Below are positions 15,382-23,468 of a DNA stretch of 34,923 nt, in pieces (position 1 is the stretch's first letter; the number at the start of each line of letters is the position of its first letter). The notes below the pieces were generated by a model. It saw only the letters and a program-made list of their open reading frames with translations. It made no database searches and was not told the DNA's origin. The position numbers were made by a program, and so were the translations under genes. Source of the stretch: an uncultured Bacilli bacterium (GTDB lineage: Bacteria; Bacillota_I; Bacilli_A; RF39; UBA660); the NCBI GenBank assembly GCA_910587745.1, contig CAJUNE010000013.1, positions 1-34,923 on the forward strand, read 5' to 3'.

Positions 15382-15809
15382 GCTTCTTCTTCATCTACGT
15401 CAATTACTACTAAATCTTCTAAATCATCATCAGGTAAATCATCATCATTGTCAGCGTCATAGAAAATATCTGTTTCCTCTTCTTCTTCAGCTTCATTAAT
15501 TGTTTCTTCAACGTCTATGATTGTTTCTTCATCATCTTCATCGTCTATTATAACCTCTGGATTGTGTAATTCTCTTAGATCCCATGAACCATCCTCTAAC
15601 ATGATAAATCTTTTATCTGTTGTAAGAAGTTCAAAGAAATCAGCGATTTTGGCTTCATATTCAGCTTCACTTAAATTTAATGCATCACATACACTTTTAA
15701 ATAATACATTTATTTTTTCGGCTTTTTTATTTTCATTTAAGATTATGTAAGCTATATCGTCATAATTCATGGTTTCTAATTCTTCTTTTGATATATCAGT
15801 TAATTTCAT
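15372..15809 (-). CDS. rpoE: DNA-directed RNA polymerase delta subunit
   Basis: This 145-aa protein has the two-part form of the Firmicutes delta subunit. A folded N-terminal HARE-HTH domain (about 1-85: YDDIAYIILNENKKAEKINVLF, then DKRFIMLEDGSWDLRELH) is followed by a disordered, highly acidic tail rich in Asp/Glu. Delta promotes RNA polymerase recycling and promoter selectivity by displacing nucleic acid with the acidic tail. Its own promoter and an inverted repeat lie upstream. It is between argS and prfA, close to its general region in Bacillus. Confidence 0.93.
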   Translation of the reverse strand: MKLTDISKEELETMNYDDIAYIILNENKKAEKINVLFKSVCDALNLSEAEYEAKIADFFELLTTDKRFIMLEDGSWDLRELHNPEVIIDDEDDEETIIDVEETINEAEEEEETDIFYDADNDDDLPDDDLEDLVVIDVDEEEANN

Positions 15810-15825
15810 TTTAAATCTCCTTTTT

Positions 15826-15915
15826 GTTAGCTCATGACATTATATGTTTTTATTTTAAATTTGTGTTGTCATTTCTAACTTTTGTAATTGTAATATAAAC
15901 TCATATATTTGTCAA
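15826..15915 (-). promoter_or_regulatory. rpoE promoter with inverted repeat in the 5' leader
   Basis: On the minus strand TTGACA (15915-15910), 17-bp spacer, TACAAT (15892-15887): a near-consensus sigma-A promoter just after argS. In the transcribed leader GTTAG-AA-ATGACA (15879-15867) can pair with TGTCAT-GAG-CTAAC (15839-15826), forming a two-part stem that ends just before the SD (AAGGAG). Confidence 0.75.
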
Positions 15916-15922
15916 TCTTAAA

Positions 15923-17668
15923 TTACATTTTTTCAGGGATATTTATTCCTAATATATTTAGTAAGTAACAATTGTTATCATATATGATTTTGGTAAGAGC
16001 TAAAAAACTTTCTCTGTTTTCTAAGTTTTCTTCTGTTAAAACTTTATTATCAGCATAAAAATTGTTATAAAGATTAGTTATCTTGTATAAATATTCGGTA
16101 ATTTCATTTAGAGAACAATTCTCAAAGCTTCTCTTTATTACTCTTTTTAGATCTAACATAGCTATAATAATTTTTTTGATAGCATTGTTACTAATGTTTT
16201 TCATTTCGTTAAATTCAATGTTATTTTCTTTTGCTTTTTGTAAAAGTGATTTCATTCTAATTGTTGAATATAATAGATACGTTCCTGTCTTACCATTTAA
16301 ATCTGTAAATTTTTCTATATCAAAATTGTAGTCTGTTGCTCTATATGGTAAAAGATCTGCATATTTTATCGCTGCAACTGCAATAACTCTAGCTATCTTA
16401 TCACGATTTTCCGTAATGGTTTCCATTAATCTTTTTTCACATTCAATTGTTACCATGTCTAGTAAATCTTTAAGAGGCATAACTCCACCATCACGAGTTT
16501 TAAATGGTTTACCATCTGGACCATTCATAGTGCCAAAACCATTAAATACTAATTTTGTAGATGTTGGAACTAAACCACTTTTGTATGATGCTCTAAATGT
16601 TTGAGTGAAATGTAATTCTTGACGTTTATCTGTCATATACCATACTTCATCTGGTTTAAAATCTTGCATTCTTTCATAAAGACACGCTAAATCTGTCGCT
16701 TCATATGAGACAGCTCCATTACTTTTTATCACTATTAATGGAGGAATTTCTAATTTGTCAGTTTCTTCTTTGACATCTATTACTTTAGCACCTTCACTAT
16801 CTGTTATAACATTTTTACTATATAAAAATTCTAATGTTTTATCCATATATTCAAAATTATCTGATTCGCCATACCAATAGTCAAAGGTTGTGTTTAAATC
16901 TTTGTATATTTTTTTTACTTCATCTAAACTAGTTTTAACAATACTTTGCCATAATGCATAATAACCTTTATGTTTGTTTTGTAATTCATATGTGATTGTT
17001 CTAGCTTTTTCCATGATTTCAGGATCTTCTTTAGCTTTAGTTGTAGCGATAGGGTATAATTCAATTAAATCTTCATTTGTTATTTCAAAGTCTACATATT
17101 CGCCATTATAATCTTCTTTAAAGTATGCTAAATCAGGATATCTATTTTTAATTTCTAATATGACCATACCCATTGGACGTCCCCAGTCTCCTTGGTGAAC
17201 ATCAGATATAGTAGTGCATCCAACGGCATTGCATAATCTTTTTAAAGCTTCACCGATATTGGCACTTCTTAAATGACCAACATGTAATACTTTAGCAACA
17301 TTTGGACCACCATAATCTAAAACTATGGTTTTATTAATTCCTAAATTGTAATTGCTTGTTATATCTTTCTCGCTATCATTCATAAATTCTAGTAATAATT
17401 CATCTGTAAATGTTAAATTGATAAAACCAGGGCCAGCGACTGATGCTTCTTTAATTTCTGGAAAGTCTTTTATTTTAGAAACTAATTCATTTGCAATTTC
17501 AACAGGATTTTTATGATAGATTTTTGCTAAAGGCATGATTCCATTAAATTGATAATCGCCTAGTTCAGGTCTATTGGAAGGATTAATAATAACAATTTCA
17601 GTTTCATAGCCTAATTCTTTTAAAGCATTTTTTATTTTTTCTTCTAATACTTCTATTTTATATTTCAT
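15923..17668 (-). CDS. argS: arginyl-tRNA synthetase
   Basis: This class I synthetase charges tRNA-Arg with arginine. The N-terminal tRNA-D-loop-binding domain (about 1-100) is followed by the catalytic core with HIGH-type motif HVGHLRS, then NFEYMDKTLEFL, and a C-terminal anticodon-binding helical domain (DYNFDIEKFTDLNGKTGTYL..., ending GINIPEKM). As in most ArgRS, a canonical KMSKS is absent; the equivalent loop is FKTRDGG. TTG (17683) and ATG (17677) are in frame, but GGAG at 17681-17678 best serves the ATG at 17668. It overlaps ywiB by 11 nt and is under the arginine-rich leader at 18073-18272. Confidence 0.97.
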   Translation of the reverse strand: MKYKIEVLEEKIKNALKELGYETEIVIINPSNRPELGDYQFNGIMPLAKIYHKNPVEIANELVSKIKDFPEIKEASVAGPGFINLTFTDELLLEFMNDSEKDITSNYNLGINKTIVLDYGGPNVAKVLHVGHLRSANIGEALKRLCNAVGCTTISDVHQGDWGRPMGMVILEIKNRYPDLAYFKEDYNGEYVDFEITNEDLIELYPIATTKAKEDPEIMEKARTITYELQNKHKGYYALWQSIVKTSLDEVKKIYKDLNTTFDYWYGESDNFEYMDKTLEFLYSKNVITDSEGAKVIDVKEETDKLEIPPLIVIKSNGAVSYEATDLACLYERMQDFKPDEVWYMTDKRQELHFTQTFRASYKSGLVPTSTKLVFNGFGTMNGPDGKPFKTRDGGVMPLKDLLDMVTIECEKRLMETITENRDKIARVIAVAAIKYADLLPYRATDYNFDIEKFTDLNGKTGTYLLYSTIRMKSLLQKAKENNIEFNEMKNISNNAIKKIIIAMLDLKRVIKRSFENCSLNEITEYLYKITNLYNNFYADNKVLTEENLENRESFLALTKIIYDNNCYLLNILGINIPEKM

Positions 17669-18014
17669 CTTTTTCATCTCCAATTTCTAATATTATTTTT
17701 AAAGGAAAATCTTGACTTATAAGCTTATATTCAAGATATACATTTTTATTATTCTCAAAAGTATAATTTATATAATCCAAAGGAATATCTAAGCTTTGTT
17801 TTATCTCTTTTAATGTTAACGTACATTTATCTTTAGTTATTTTTAATATACTTTCAACATTTTCTTTAGTGAAACTAAAATCTTTTAAATTTATTCTGAT
17901 GTTATCACTATCAGTGTTGTAACTTAAAAAATTATCTTCAATTAAACAATTTGTATCTGTTGCTGATAATAAAATATTATTTTCATATATTTTGATATTA
18001 AGATTGTGATTCAT
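17658..18014 (-). CDS. DUF1934 (YwiB-like) beta-barrel protein
   Basis: This 118-aa protein is predominantly beta, with alternating hydrophobics and SD GAGGGAT before the ATG. DUF1934 proteins (B. subtilis YwiB) form a small lipocalin-like barrel and are typically encoded directly upstream of argS, exactly as here. The match rests on size, strand pattern (VESILKITKDKCTLTLKEIKQSLDIPL near the middle) and location. The biochemical role is unknown. It is the first gene after the attenuator and its stop overlaps the argS start. Confidence 0.78.
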   Translation of the reverse strand: MNHNLNIKIYENNILLSATDTNCLIEDNFLSYNTDSDNIRINLKDFSFTKENVESILKITKDKCTLTLKEIKQSLDIPLDYINYTFENNKNVYLEYKLISQDFPLKIILEIGDEKDEI

Positions 18015-18072
18015 ATTTATCCCTCTTTTATGTTTAAATTATACTAAATGTATATACTATTTACAATATAAA

Positions 18073-18177
18073 AAGCCTATGTGCTTGTACACATAGGCTT
18101 ACTTTTATAATTTTTCTATGAATACAAGCACTATAAAATTCACTTGTATCCAGTAATAGTTTACTTTTCTACAAGTG
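18073..18177 (-). promoter_or_regulatory. candidate arginine attenuator (leader structures and terminator) of ywiB-argS
   Basis: On the minus strand four segments alternate. Segment 1 is CACTTGTA (18177-18170, in the leader ORF), segment 2 TACAAGTG (18148-18141), segment 3 GTGCTTGTA (18131-18123) and segment 4 TACAAGCAC (18089-18081). 1 pairs with 2 (8 bp, with an inner AGTAA/TTACT stem). 2 pairs with 3 in a 10-bp stem, TGGATACAAG/CTTGTATTCA (18152-18143 / 18128-18119). 3 pairs perfectly with 4 (9 bp). Segment 4 is the loop and first 3' arm bases of an 11-bp terminator, AAGCCTATGTG/CACATAGGCTT (18100-18090 / 18083-18073), followed by TTTATAT. These pairings exclude each other in the order needed for ribosome-controlled termination. 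No T-box consensus is seen. Confidence 0.75.
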
Positions 18178-18220
18178 TGTCTTGTCTTCTTCGTCTAATA
18201 TTGTTGATAATATTTTTCAT
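18161..18220 (-). CDS. arginine-rich leader peptide of the argS operon
   Basis: The 19-codon ORF encodes MKNIINNIRRRRQDTLVEK. An AGGAG Shine-Dalgarno lies 7 nt before the ATG; an in-frame ATG two codons earlier is too close to it. Codons 9-12 are AGA CGA AGA AGA, four arginines in a row (18196-18185). The last codons (ACA CTT GTA) contain pairing segment 1 of the downstream structure. Stop TAA at 18161-18163 lies in the inner stem of the 1:2 hairpin. The peptide itself probably has no function; its translation would sense charged tRNA-Arg. Confidence 0.75.
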   Translation of the reverse strand: MKNIINNIRRRRQDTLVEK

Positions 18221-18242
18221 AGACATTCTCCTAATTAATTTT

Positions 18243-18272
18243 AGAATATCATATAATAGCCTTTTTTGTCAA
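18243..18272 (-). promoter_or_regulatory. promoter of the argS leader
   Basis: On the minus strand TTGACA (18272-18267), 18-bp spacer, TATTCT (18248-18243) preceded by TGA (extended -10). The 5' leader before the leader-peptide ATG is only about 15-20 nt. The divergent pbp promoter (TATAAT at 18293-18298) lies beside it. The 18015-18337 gene gap is thus filled by the leader and these two promoters. Confidence 0.7.
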
Positions 18273-18337
18273 ACTATTTAATGCTTTTTGCTTATAATTT
18301 ATTTATTTTATATCATATTAATAAGGGTGAGGCATAA

Positions 18338-20293
18338 ATGAAAGTGCTTAGATTTATGATGAAGTCTTGTATTTTTGGCTTTTTATCTTTTATTATTGTT
18401 ATTGTTGGCTTATATACTTATGCTTATTTGAGTCCTAAATTGGAACTTAGAACAGCGGGACAATTTTATTTGTATGATAGTAAAGATGAACTTGTCTATC
18501 AGGGAAGTAAAACTCGCAAATGGGTTGATTTGGAAGATGTTAATTATAATTTGATAAATGCTGTTGTTAGTATTGAAGATAAAAATTTTTATAAACATCA
18601 TGGATTTGATTATCTTAGAATTGCTAAAGCTATGTATCAAAATATTAAAAATGGTAAAATAACGCAAGGAGCTTCAACAATTTCACAACAATATATTAAA
18701 AATATTTATCTCGATTTTAATACTTCTTGGAAAAGAAAAATTGAAGAAGCTTTTTTAACTTTAGAACTTGAAGTTCATTTTACGAAAGATGAAATACTTG
18801 AGGGTTATCTTAATAATATTAATTATGGCCAAGGTAATTATGGAATAGGGAATGCTAGTAGATATTATTTTAATAAAGAACCATTAGATTTAACACTAGA
18901 AGAAGCGCTTATTTTGGCAGGTATTCCAAATAGCCCAGAATATTATAATCCTAAGGCTAATTATGATTTGTCGATTAAAAGAGCTAAAATGGTAGGAAGA
19001 AGTATGGTTCAAAATGGTTATATTACCCAAGAACAATTTGACAGTTTATTTCAAGAACAAATACCTATTTATGGTAAAATCGCTGAAGAAAACTTAGATA
19101 TGCTTTTATATTATCAGGATGCTGTGATGAGTGAACTTAAAAGTATTAAAACAATCCCAGAAAAATTAATTCAAAATGGGGGAATCAAAGTTTATACTTA
19201 TTTAGATTTAAATGCCCAAGAAACTTTAGAAAAAAATACTTTAAAATATATGAATGATACGGATTTGCAATCTGCTAGTATAATTGTTGATCCGAAAACT
19301 GGTGGTATAATTGCTTTATCAGGGGGCGTTAATTATGCTAAAAGCCAGTTTAATAGGGCAACACAAGCGAATAGACAAGTAGGTTCTACTATGAAACCAT
19401 TTCTATATTATGGAGCTTTAGAAGAAGGAATGACTTCATCATCTACTTTTAATAGTCAGTATACTTCTTTTACTTTAAGTAATGGTAATATTTATTCGCC
19501 AACTAATTATGCTAGTATTTATGCAAATAAACCAATAACTATGGCGGCAGCTATATCTTTTTCAGATAATGTTTATGCTGTTAAAACTAATATGTTTTTA
19601 GGGCCAGAGAAACTTGTTGATACAGCGAAAAGAGTGGGGATAAAAGCTAAATTAGATCCTAATCCATCTTTAGCTTTAGGTACAGGGGGGATGTCTATTT
19701 TAGATTTGGCAAGAGGTTATAATACTTTCGCAACAGGTGGTTATAAAAAAGAAGTTAATCTTATTAGAAGAGTTGAAGATAGTGAGGGTAATGTATTATA
19801 TGAGAAAAAAGACCTTTCAGAATTTGTTTTAAATGAAAACTATACTTACATTTTAAATGAAATGCTTACAACTACTACTAATAGTCAATTTAAAGATTAT
19901 ACTAATCCTACGTGTTTATCTATTGCTTCTAAATTATCTAGAAAATATGCAGTTAAAACTGGTTCTTCTTCAAAAGATTATCTGATTGCAGGGTATAATC
20001 CTGATATTCTTATGATTACTTGGGTAGGGTATGATGATAATAGAGACACTAGTTCCGCAGATTCTTATCGTTCAAGAAATATTTGGGCTGATACAATAGA
20101 AGATCTTCAAAGAGATCAAGAAGCTCATTGGTATGAAACACCAGATAATGTGGTTGGAGTCGTCCTAGACTCTGTAAGCGGCAAAACTACTAATGATACG
20201 AAAAAAGCAACATTGTTTTATTATGTAAAAGGTACTGAAAATGATATTAGTAATGCGGAAAAAGTTTTTAAAGAAGAAAATATTCAAGAATAA
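18338..20293 (+). CDS. class A penicillin-binding protein (transglycosylase/transpeptidase)
   Basis: This 651-aa bifunctional peptidoglycan synthase has one N-terminal TM (about 10-30). The GT51 domain has catalytic Glu80 in SIEDKNFYKHHGFD and GASTISQQYIKN near 111-122. The transpeptidase domain has SxxK at Ser350-Lys353 (GSTMKPF), SDN at 409-411 and KTGS at 540-543. All catalytic motifs are intact. It is close in size to PbpF/PbpG-type enzymes of Bacillus, which contribute to spore or vegetative wall synthesis; the subclass is not assignable by eye. SD GGGTGAGG. Divergent from the argS operon. Confidence 0.95.
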   Translation: MKVLRFMMKSCIFGFLSFIIVIVGLYTYAYLSPKLELRTAGQFYLYDSKDELVYQGSKTRKWVDLEDVNYNLINAVVSIEDKNFYKHHGFDYLRIAKAMYQNIKNGKITQGASTISQQYIKNIYLDFNTSWKRKIEEAFLTLELEVHFTKDEILEGYLNNINYGQGNYGIGNASRYYFNKEPLDLTLEEALILAGIPNSPEYYNPKANYDLSIKRAKMVGRSMVQNGYITQEQFDSLFQEQIPIYGKIAEENLDMLLYYQDAVMSELKSIKTIPEKLIQNGGIKVYTYLDLNAQETLEKNTLKYMNDTDLQSASIIVDPKTGGIIALSGGVNYAKSQFNRATQANRQVGSTMKPFLYYGALEEGMTSSSTFNSQYTSFTLSNGNIYSPTNYASIYANKPITMAAAISFSDNVYAVKTNMFLGPEKLVDTAKRVGIKAKLDPNPSLALGTGGMSILDLARGYNTFATGGYKKEVNLIRRVEDSEGNVLYEKKDLSEFVLNENYTYILNEMLTTTTNSQFKDYTNPTCLSIASKLSRKYAVKTGSSSKDYLIAGYNPDILMITWVGYDDNRDTSSADSYRSRNIWADTIEDLQRDQEAHWYETPDNVVGVVLDSVSGKTTNDTKKATLFYYVKGTENDISNAEKVFKEENIQE

Positions 20294-20313
20294 GTATGAA
20301 AAATGTACTTATT
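20289..20313 (+). terminator. terminator of the PBP gene
   Basis: AATAAGTA (20289-20296) / TACTTATT (20306-20313) with a 9-nt loop and a T-run. Confidence 0.75.
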
Positions 20314-20361
20314 TTTTTATATTTTATAAATGTTTGTTGTGCAATTAAGGTTTTTAGAAAA

Positions 20362-20397
20362 ATAAAAAAAGTTAGCGACTTATTTGTGGGCTAACTT
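20362..20397 (-). terminator. terminator of the 465-aa orphan
   Basis: On the minus strand AAGTTAGC (20397-20390), 13-nt loop, GCTAACTT (20376-20369), then a T-run. It overlaps the gene's stop codon. Confidence 0.75.
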
Positions 20398-21769
20398 CTT
20401 TATTTATATCAATTCTAACAGCTATTGGGTTTAATCCAGCTTGTGTTCTTAATTGTTGTTGTGATAAATGAATTAAAGGCAAATTATATTTTTTAGCATA
20501 TTGTTTTATTTCTTCAACATTTTGACATTCATCGGTGTAGAAAACTCCTATAGCTTTGGCGTTGGAATTTAAGAGGATTTCTGTATAAGCACAATAAGTT
20601 TGGTAATTTAATAGTTCTTGATTAAATACTAAATTATTTGCTATTCCAGCTTTTTCTAAATCAGTTGGTAAGATTAATTTTGATATTTCAGGATCTTCAT
20701 AAAACATATTACTAGGTGTAAATTGCCATTTTAAAGGAAACTCATTTTCTATAAATTCACTTTTAGTTAATTCCCAAGATTTTGCATCTTCAGTGCTTAT
20801 AGTTTCTAAAGCTTCAGGTGTAAAATCATATATTAAACCACAATTTCCATAAGGAGTAGTTAATAATTGTTCTGTTGCTAAGCTGCAACAAGCTTTTCTC
20901 ATTTCTTTTGGTGGAACTAAATTTTCTGAGAATACATGGATAATATATTTAAATGAACTATTATTGTGGTTTTTAGGATCACTTAAATAACTTTTCCATA
21001 TGCTAGCTACAGTAGGCATTAAGGAGTTTTCATAATTTAAAATAGTTAAGAAATTTTCTTCAAATTTCTCAAAATTACTTTTATATGTTTTATCGAAATA
21101 TGGATAACATTCTGACATTAATGTAGTTGATGTTTCAGGATATTGTTCTATAAAAGCTTTCATTTCTTGTATGACTTTAGTGAAATCCATTTGTTTAACA
21201 GGTAATTTATTTGCACATTCCATAATGTATAGAGCATGCTCATACATAAACTTTGGAGTACCATAGTAGGGACGTAATTCTATTTCTTTTAATGTTTGTT
21301 TATAAAAGTCTATTCTTTCTTGGTATAAAGTAATTTTTTTATTAAATAGACTATCATAATCTTCTTTAGTTGTTATGTGTTCTTGAATTATTGACAATAA
21401 TTCATTTTTATAAATTTCTTTAGCAGTTTTTTCGTCTAGAGAGATTGGGTAAAGTTTTGCTTTGTCTTTACTAATACTGAGTGCATAATGAAGGTTATAA
21501 AACCTTTTTAAAACACTAGATAATTTATAGTTTTTATGATCACTTTGATTTAAAGAAAAAGGATGATTTTTTAAAATTTCCCTGTATATTAAATAAGTAA
21601 TTTTTTTGATTGTTGTTTGATATTCTTCTAAAGAGATATCTTGTTTTCTTATTCTTGCAAGAAATTTTCTTTTAGGCTTTAAATCTTCTAATTTACTTTG
21701 AAGATCATGGTTTGTAGCTTCTGCAATTAAACGATCTATAATTGAATTAATTTGCTCTAATCTTTTCAT
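20372..21769 (-). CDS. hypothetical protein, 465 aa, cytoplasmic
   Basis: I do not recognise this protein. It has no signal peptide or TM. The N-terminal half is highly helical and charged (MKRLEQINSIIDRLIAEA, RKFLARIRKQDISLEEY, ITLYQERIDFYKQTLKEIEL), suggesting a scaffold or coiled helices. Two or three segments with Cys (RKACCSLATEQ, YGNCGLIYDF) follow. The C-terminal about 90 residues look alpha/beta (AKAIGVFYTDECQNVEEIKQY, then LPLIHLS). A very good SD (GGAGG) indicates real expression. It follows gpmI but has its own TGT-TAGAAT -10 at about 21799-21807 and terminator, so it is probably monocistronic. Confidence 0.72.
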   Translation of the reverse strand: MKRLEQINSIIDRLIAEATNHDLQSKLEDLKPKRKFLARIRKQDISLEEYQTTIKKITYLIYREILKNHPFSLNQSDHKNYKLSSVLKRFYNLHYALSISKDKAKLYPISLDEKTAKEIYKNELLSIIQEHITTKEDYDSLFNKKITLYQERIDFYKQTLKEIELRPYYGTPKFMYEHALYIMECANKLPVKQMDFTKVIQEMKAFIEQYPETSTTLMSECYPYFDKTYKSNFEKFEENFLTILNYENSLMPTVASIWKSYLSDPKNHNNSSFKYIIHVFSENLVPPKEMRKACCSLATEQLLTTPYGNCGLIYDFTPEALETISTEDAKSWELTKSEFIENEFPLKWQFTPSNMFYEDPEISKLILPTDLEKAGIANNLVFNQELLNYQTYCAYTEILLNSNAKAIGVFYTDECQNVEEIKQYAKKYNLPLIHLSQQQLRTQAGLNPIAVRIDINKEVSPQISR

Positions 21770-21838
21770 GAAATAACCTCCTTTTTAAATTCTAACAAAT
21801 TTTTAATTTTTAGTCTATAAATACAGACTTAAAAACTA

Positions 21839-21866
21839 AAAAATATTCATAATTATGAATATTTTT
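21839..21866 (-). terminator. gpmI terminator
   Basis: Perfect 12-bp stem AAAAATATTCAT (21839-21850) / ATGAATATTTTT (21855-21866), 4-nt loop, with T-tail on the minus strand. Confidence 0.75.
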
Positions 21867-23361
21867 AATTTATTAAACTGGCTGAATCTTCCATTTCTTT
21901 TGGTACTGCAATATCCATATATTCTAAAATTGTAGGAGCAATGTTAGTTAAATCTCCACCTTTTTTAAATTCTATATTGCTATCAGTTATAATGAATGGG
22001 ACTTTACTTGTTGTATGAGTAGTCACTGTTTTACCTTCTTCGTCTAACATTATATCAGCATTACCATGATCTGCAATAATAAACATTGTATAAAAGTTAT
22101 CTTGAGCTACTTCAAAAAGTCTTTGTAAACATACATCAATTGTTGTTACAGCTTTCATTGTAGCTTCTATATCACCTGTGTGACCTACCATATCAGCATT
22201 TGCAAAGTTTGTAAAAATAAAGTCAATATCACGTTCCATGGCACTTATAGTTTTTTTTGTTACTTCAGTTGCACTCATTTCAGGAGCTAAATCATAAGTT
22301 TCCACTTTTGGAGATGGTATTAATATTTTATCACATTTGTTTATTTTTCCATTATACATACCATCAAAAAAGTAAGTTACATGAGCATATTTCTCTGTTT
22401 CGGCAATTCTTGCTTGACTAATATCTAGATTGCTTAAATATATACCTAAGGGATTTGTAACATTGATATCTTCTAAAAAGTTTTTTGTTTTTATGTCTTT
22501 ATCTAGTGGGAAAAAAGAATACACATCGATGTTTTCAAATTTGTAGGTTGGCATGTCTTCAAAGTTTGGAGAAGCAAAAGCACGCATGATTTGTTTTCCT
22601 CTGTCACTTCTAAAATTCATCCATAGTATTATGTCTCCATCTTTTATAATATTGTCAGGATTAACAATTAAAGGGTATATAAATTCATCAGTTACATTCT
22701 TTTTGTACATATTTAAAAGGCCTTCAGTGGCAGTTTTTACTTTAATTCCTATGCCTCTTGTTAATAAGTCATAATATACTTTAGTTCTGTCATAATTTGT
22801 ATCTCTGTCCATCGCATAAAATCTACCACATATACTAGTTATATCAGCATGTTTATCATCAGCAATTTTTTCTTCTAAATCATGAATAAAATCTACAGCA
22901 GCATTAGTATTAGTATCTCTTCCATCCGTAATTAAATGAAAATGAATATTTATAGCATTATTTTCTTTTAATAGTTCATATACACTTAAAAAATGATCTA
23001 AATTAGAGTGCACTTTACCATTACTATATAAACCTATAATATGAACGGTTCTGGTTTTAGCTTCTTCTAAAAATTCGTTAAATAAAGTGTTATCTTTATT
23101 GATTTGTTTTAAAAATTCAGTTATTCTAGGTCCATGTTGATTTATTTTTCTTCCAGCTCCGATAGTCATGTGACCGATTTCACTATTGCCAAATTCACCT
23201 TCATTTAGCCCGACATATTCTTCAGAAGCATGAAGGGTAGTATGAGGATATGTCTCCCATAACTTATCAAAATTCTTAGTATTAGCCATTTTTATAGCAT
23301 TTCCAAATTCTTCTTCTCTATAACCCCAACCATCTAAAACAACAGTTAAAACTTTACGCAT
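21865..23361 (-). CDS. gpmI: 2,3-bisphosphoglycerate-independent phosphoglycerate mutase
   Basis: This 498-aa Mn-dependent enzyme of the alkaline phosphatase superfamily interconverts 3- and 2-phosphoglycerate. Visible motifs are LDGWGYREE (metal Asp10), the phosphoserine nucleophile Ser60 in GEFGNSEIGHMTIGAGR, DGRDTN, ICGRFYAMDRD, then FTNFANADMVGHTG and IADHGNAD carrying metal ligands. Length is slightly under the usual 510. A GTG at 23373 extends the frame, but the ATG at 23361 is preceded by AGGTGA. It lies in the pgk-tpiA-spo0A-gpmI run on one strand, each with its own terminator or promoter signals. Confidence 0.96.
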   Translation of the reverse strand: MRKVLTVVLDGWGYREEEFGNAIKMANTKNFDKLWETYPHTTLHASEEYVGLNEGEFGNSEIGHMTIGAGRKINQHGPRITEFLKQINKDNTLFNEFLEEAKTRTVHIIGLYSNGKVHSNLDHFLSVYELLKENNAINIHFHLITDGRDTNTNAAVDFIHDLEEKIADDKHADITSICGRFYAMDRDTNYDRTKVYYDLLTRGIGIKVKTATEGLLNMYKKNVTDEFIYPLIVNPDNIIKDGDIILWMNFRSDRGKQIMRAFASPNFEDMPTYKFENIDVYSFFPLDKDIKTKNFLEDINVTNPLGIYLSNLDISQARIAETEKYAHVTYFFDGMYNGKINKCDKILIPSPKVETYDLAPEMSATEVTKKTISAMERDIDFIFTNFANADMVGHTGDIEATMKAVTTIDVCLQRLFEVAQDNFYTMFIIADHGNADIMLDEEGKTVTTHTTSKVPFIITDSNIEFKKGGDLTNIAPTILEYMDIAVPKEMEDSASLIN

Positions 23362-23444
23362 AAGATAAATCACCTTTTTTCTTATCTATTATACTATATT
23401 TTTATTAAAAGTACAAATTATGTTTTTAATTTATTAGTTTTAAA

Positions 23445-23463
23445 AAGAGTGCTGTGCACTCTT
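23445..23463 (-). terminator. spo0A terminator
   Basis: On the minus strand AAGAGTGC (23463-23456), 3-nt loop, GCACTCTT (23452-23445), then TTT. Confidence 0.75.
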
Positions 23464-23468
23464 GTATT

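Noticed and set aside
18264..18273. 0A box (TTTTGTCAAA) between argS and pbp
   Set aside because: It is the complement of the TTGACA -35 of the argS leader promoter, so the resemblance is expected.
18015..18337. T-box riboswitch for argS
   Set aside because: No T-box consensus or specifier stem is visible; the leader is short and better explained by the Arg-rich ORF and alternating pairs.
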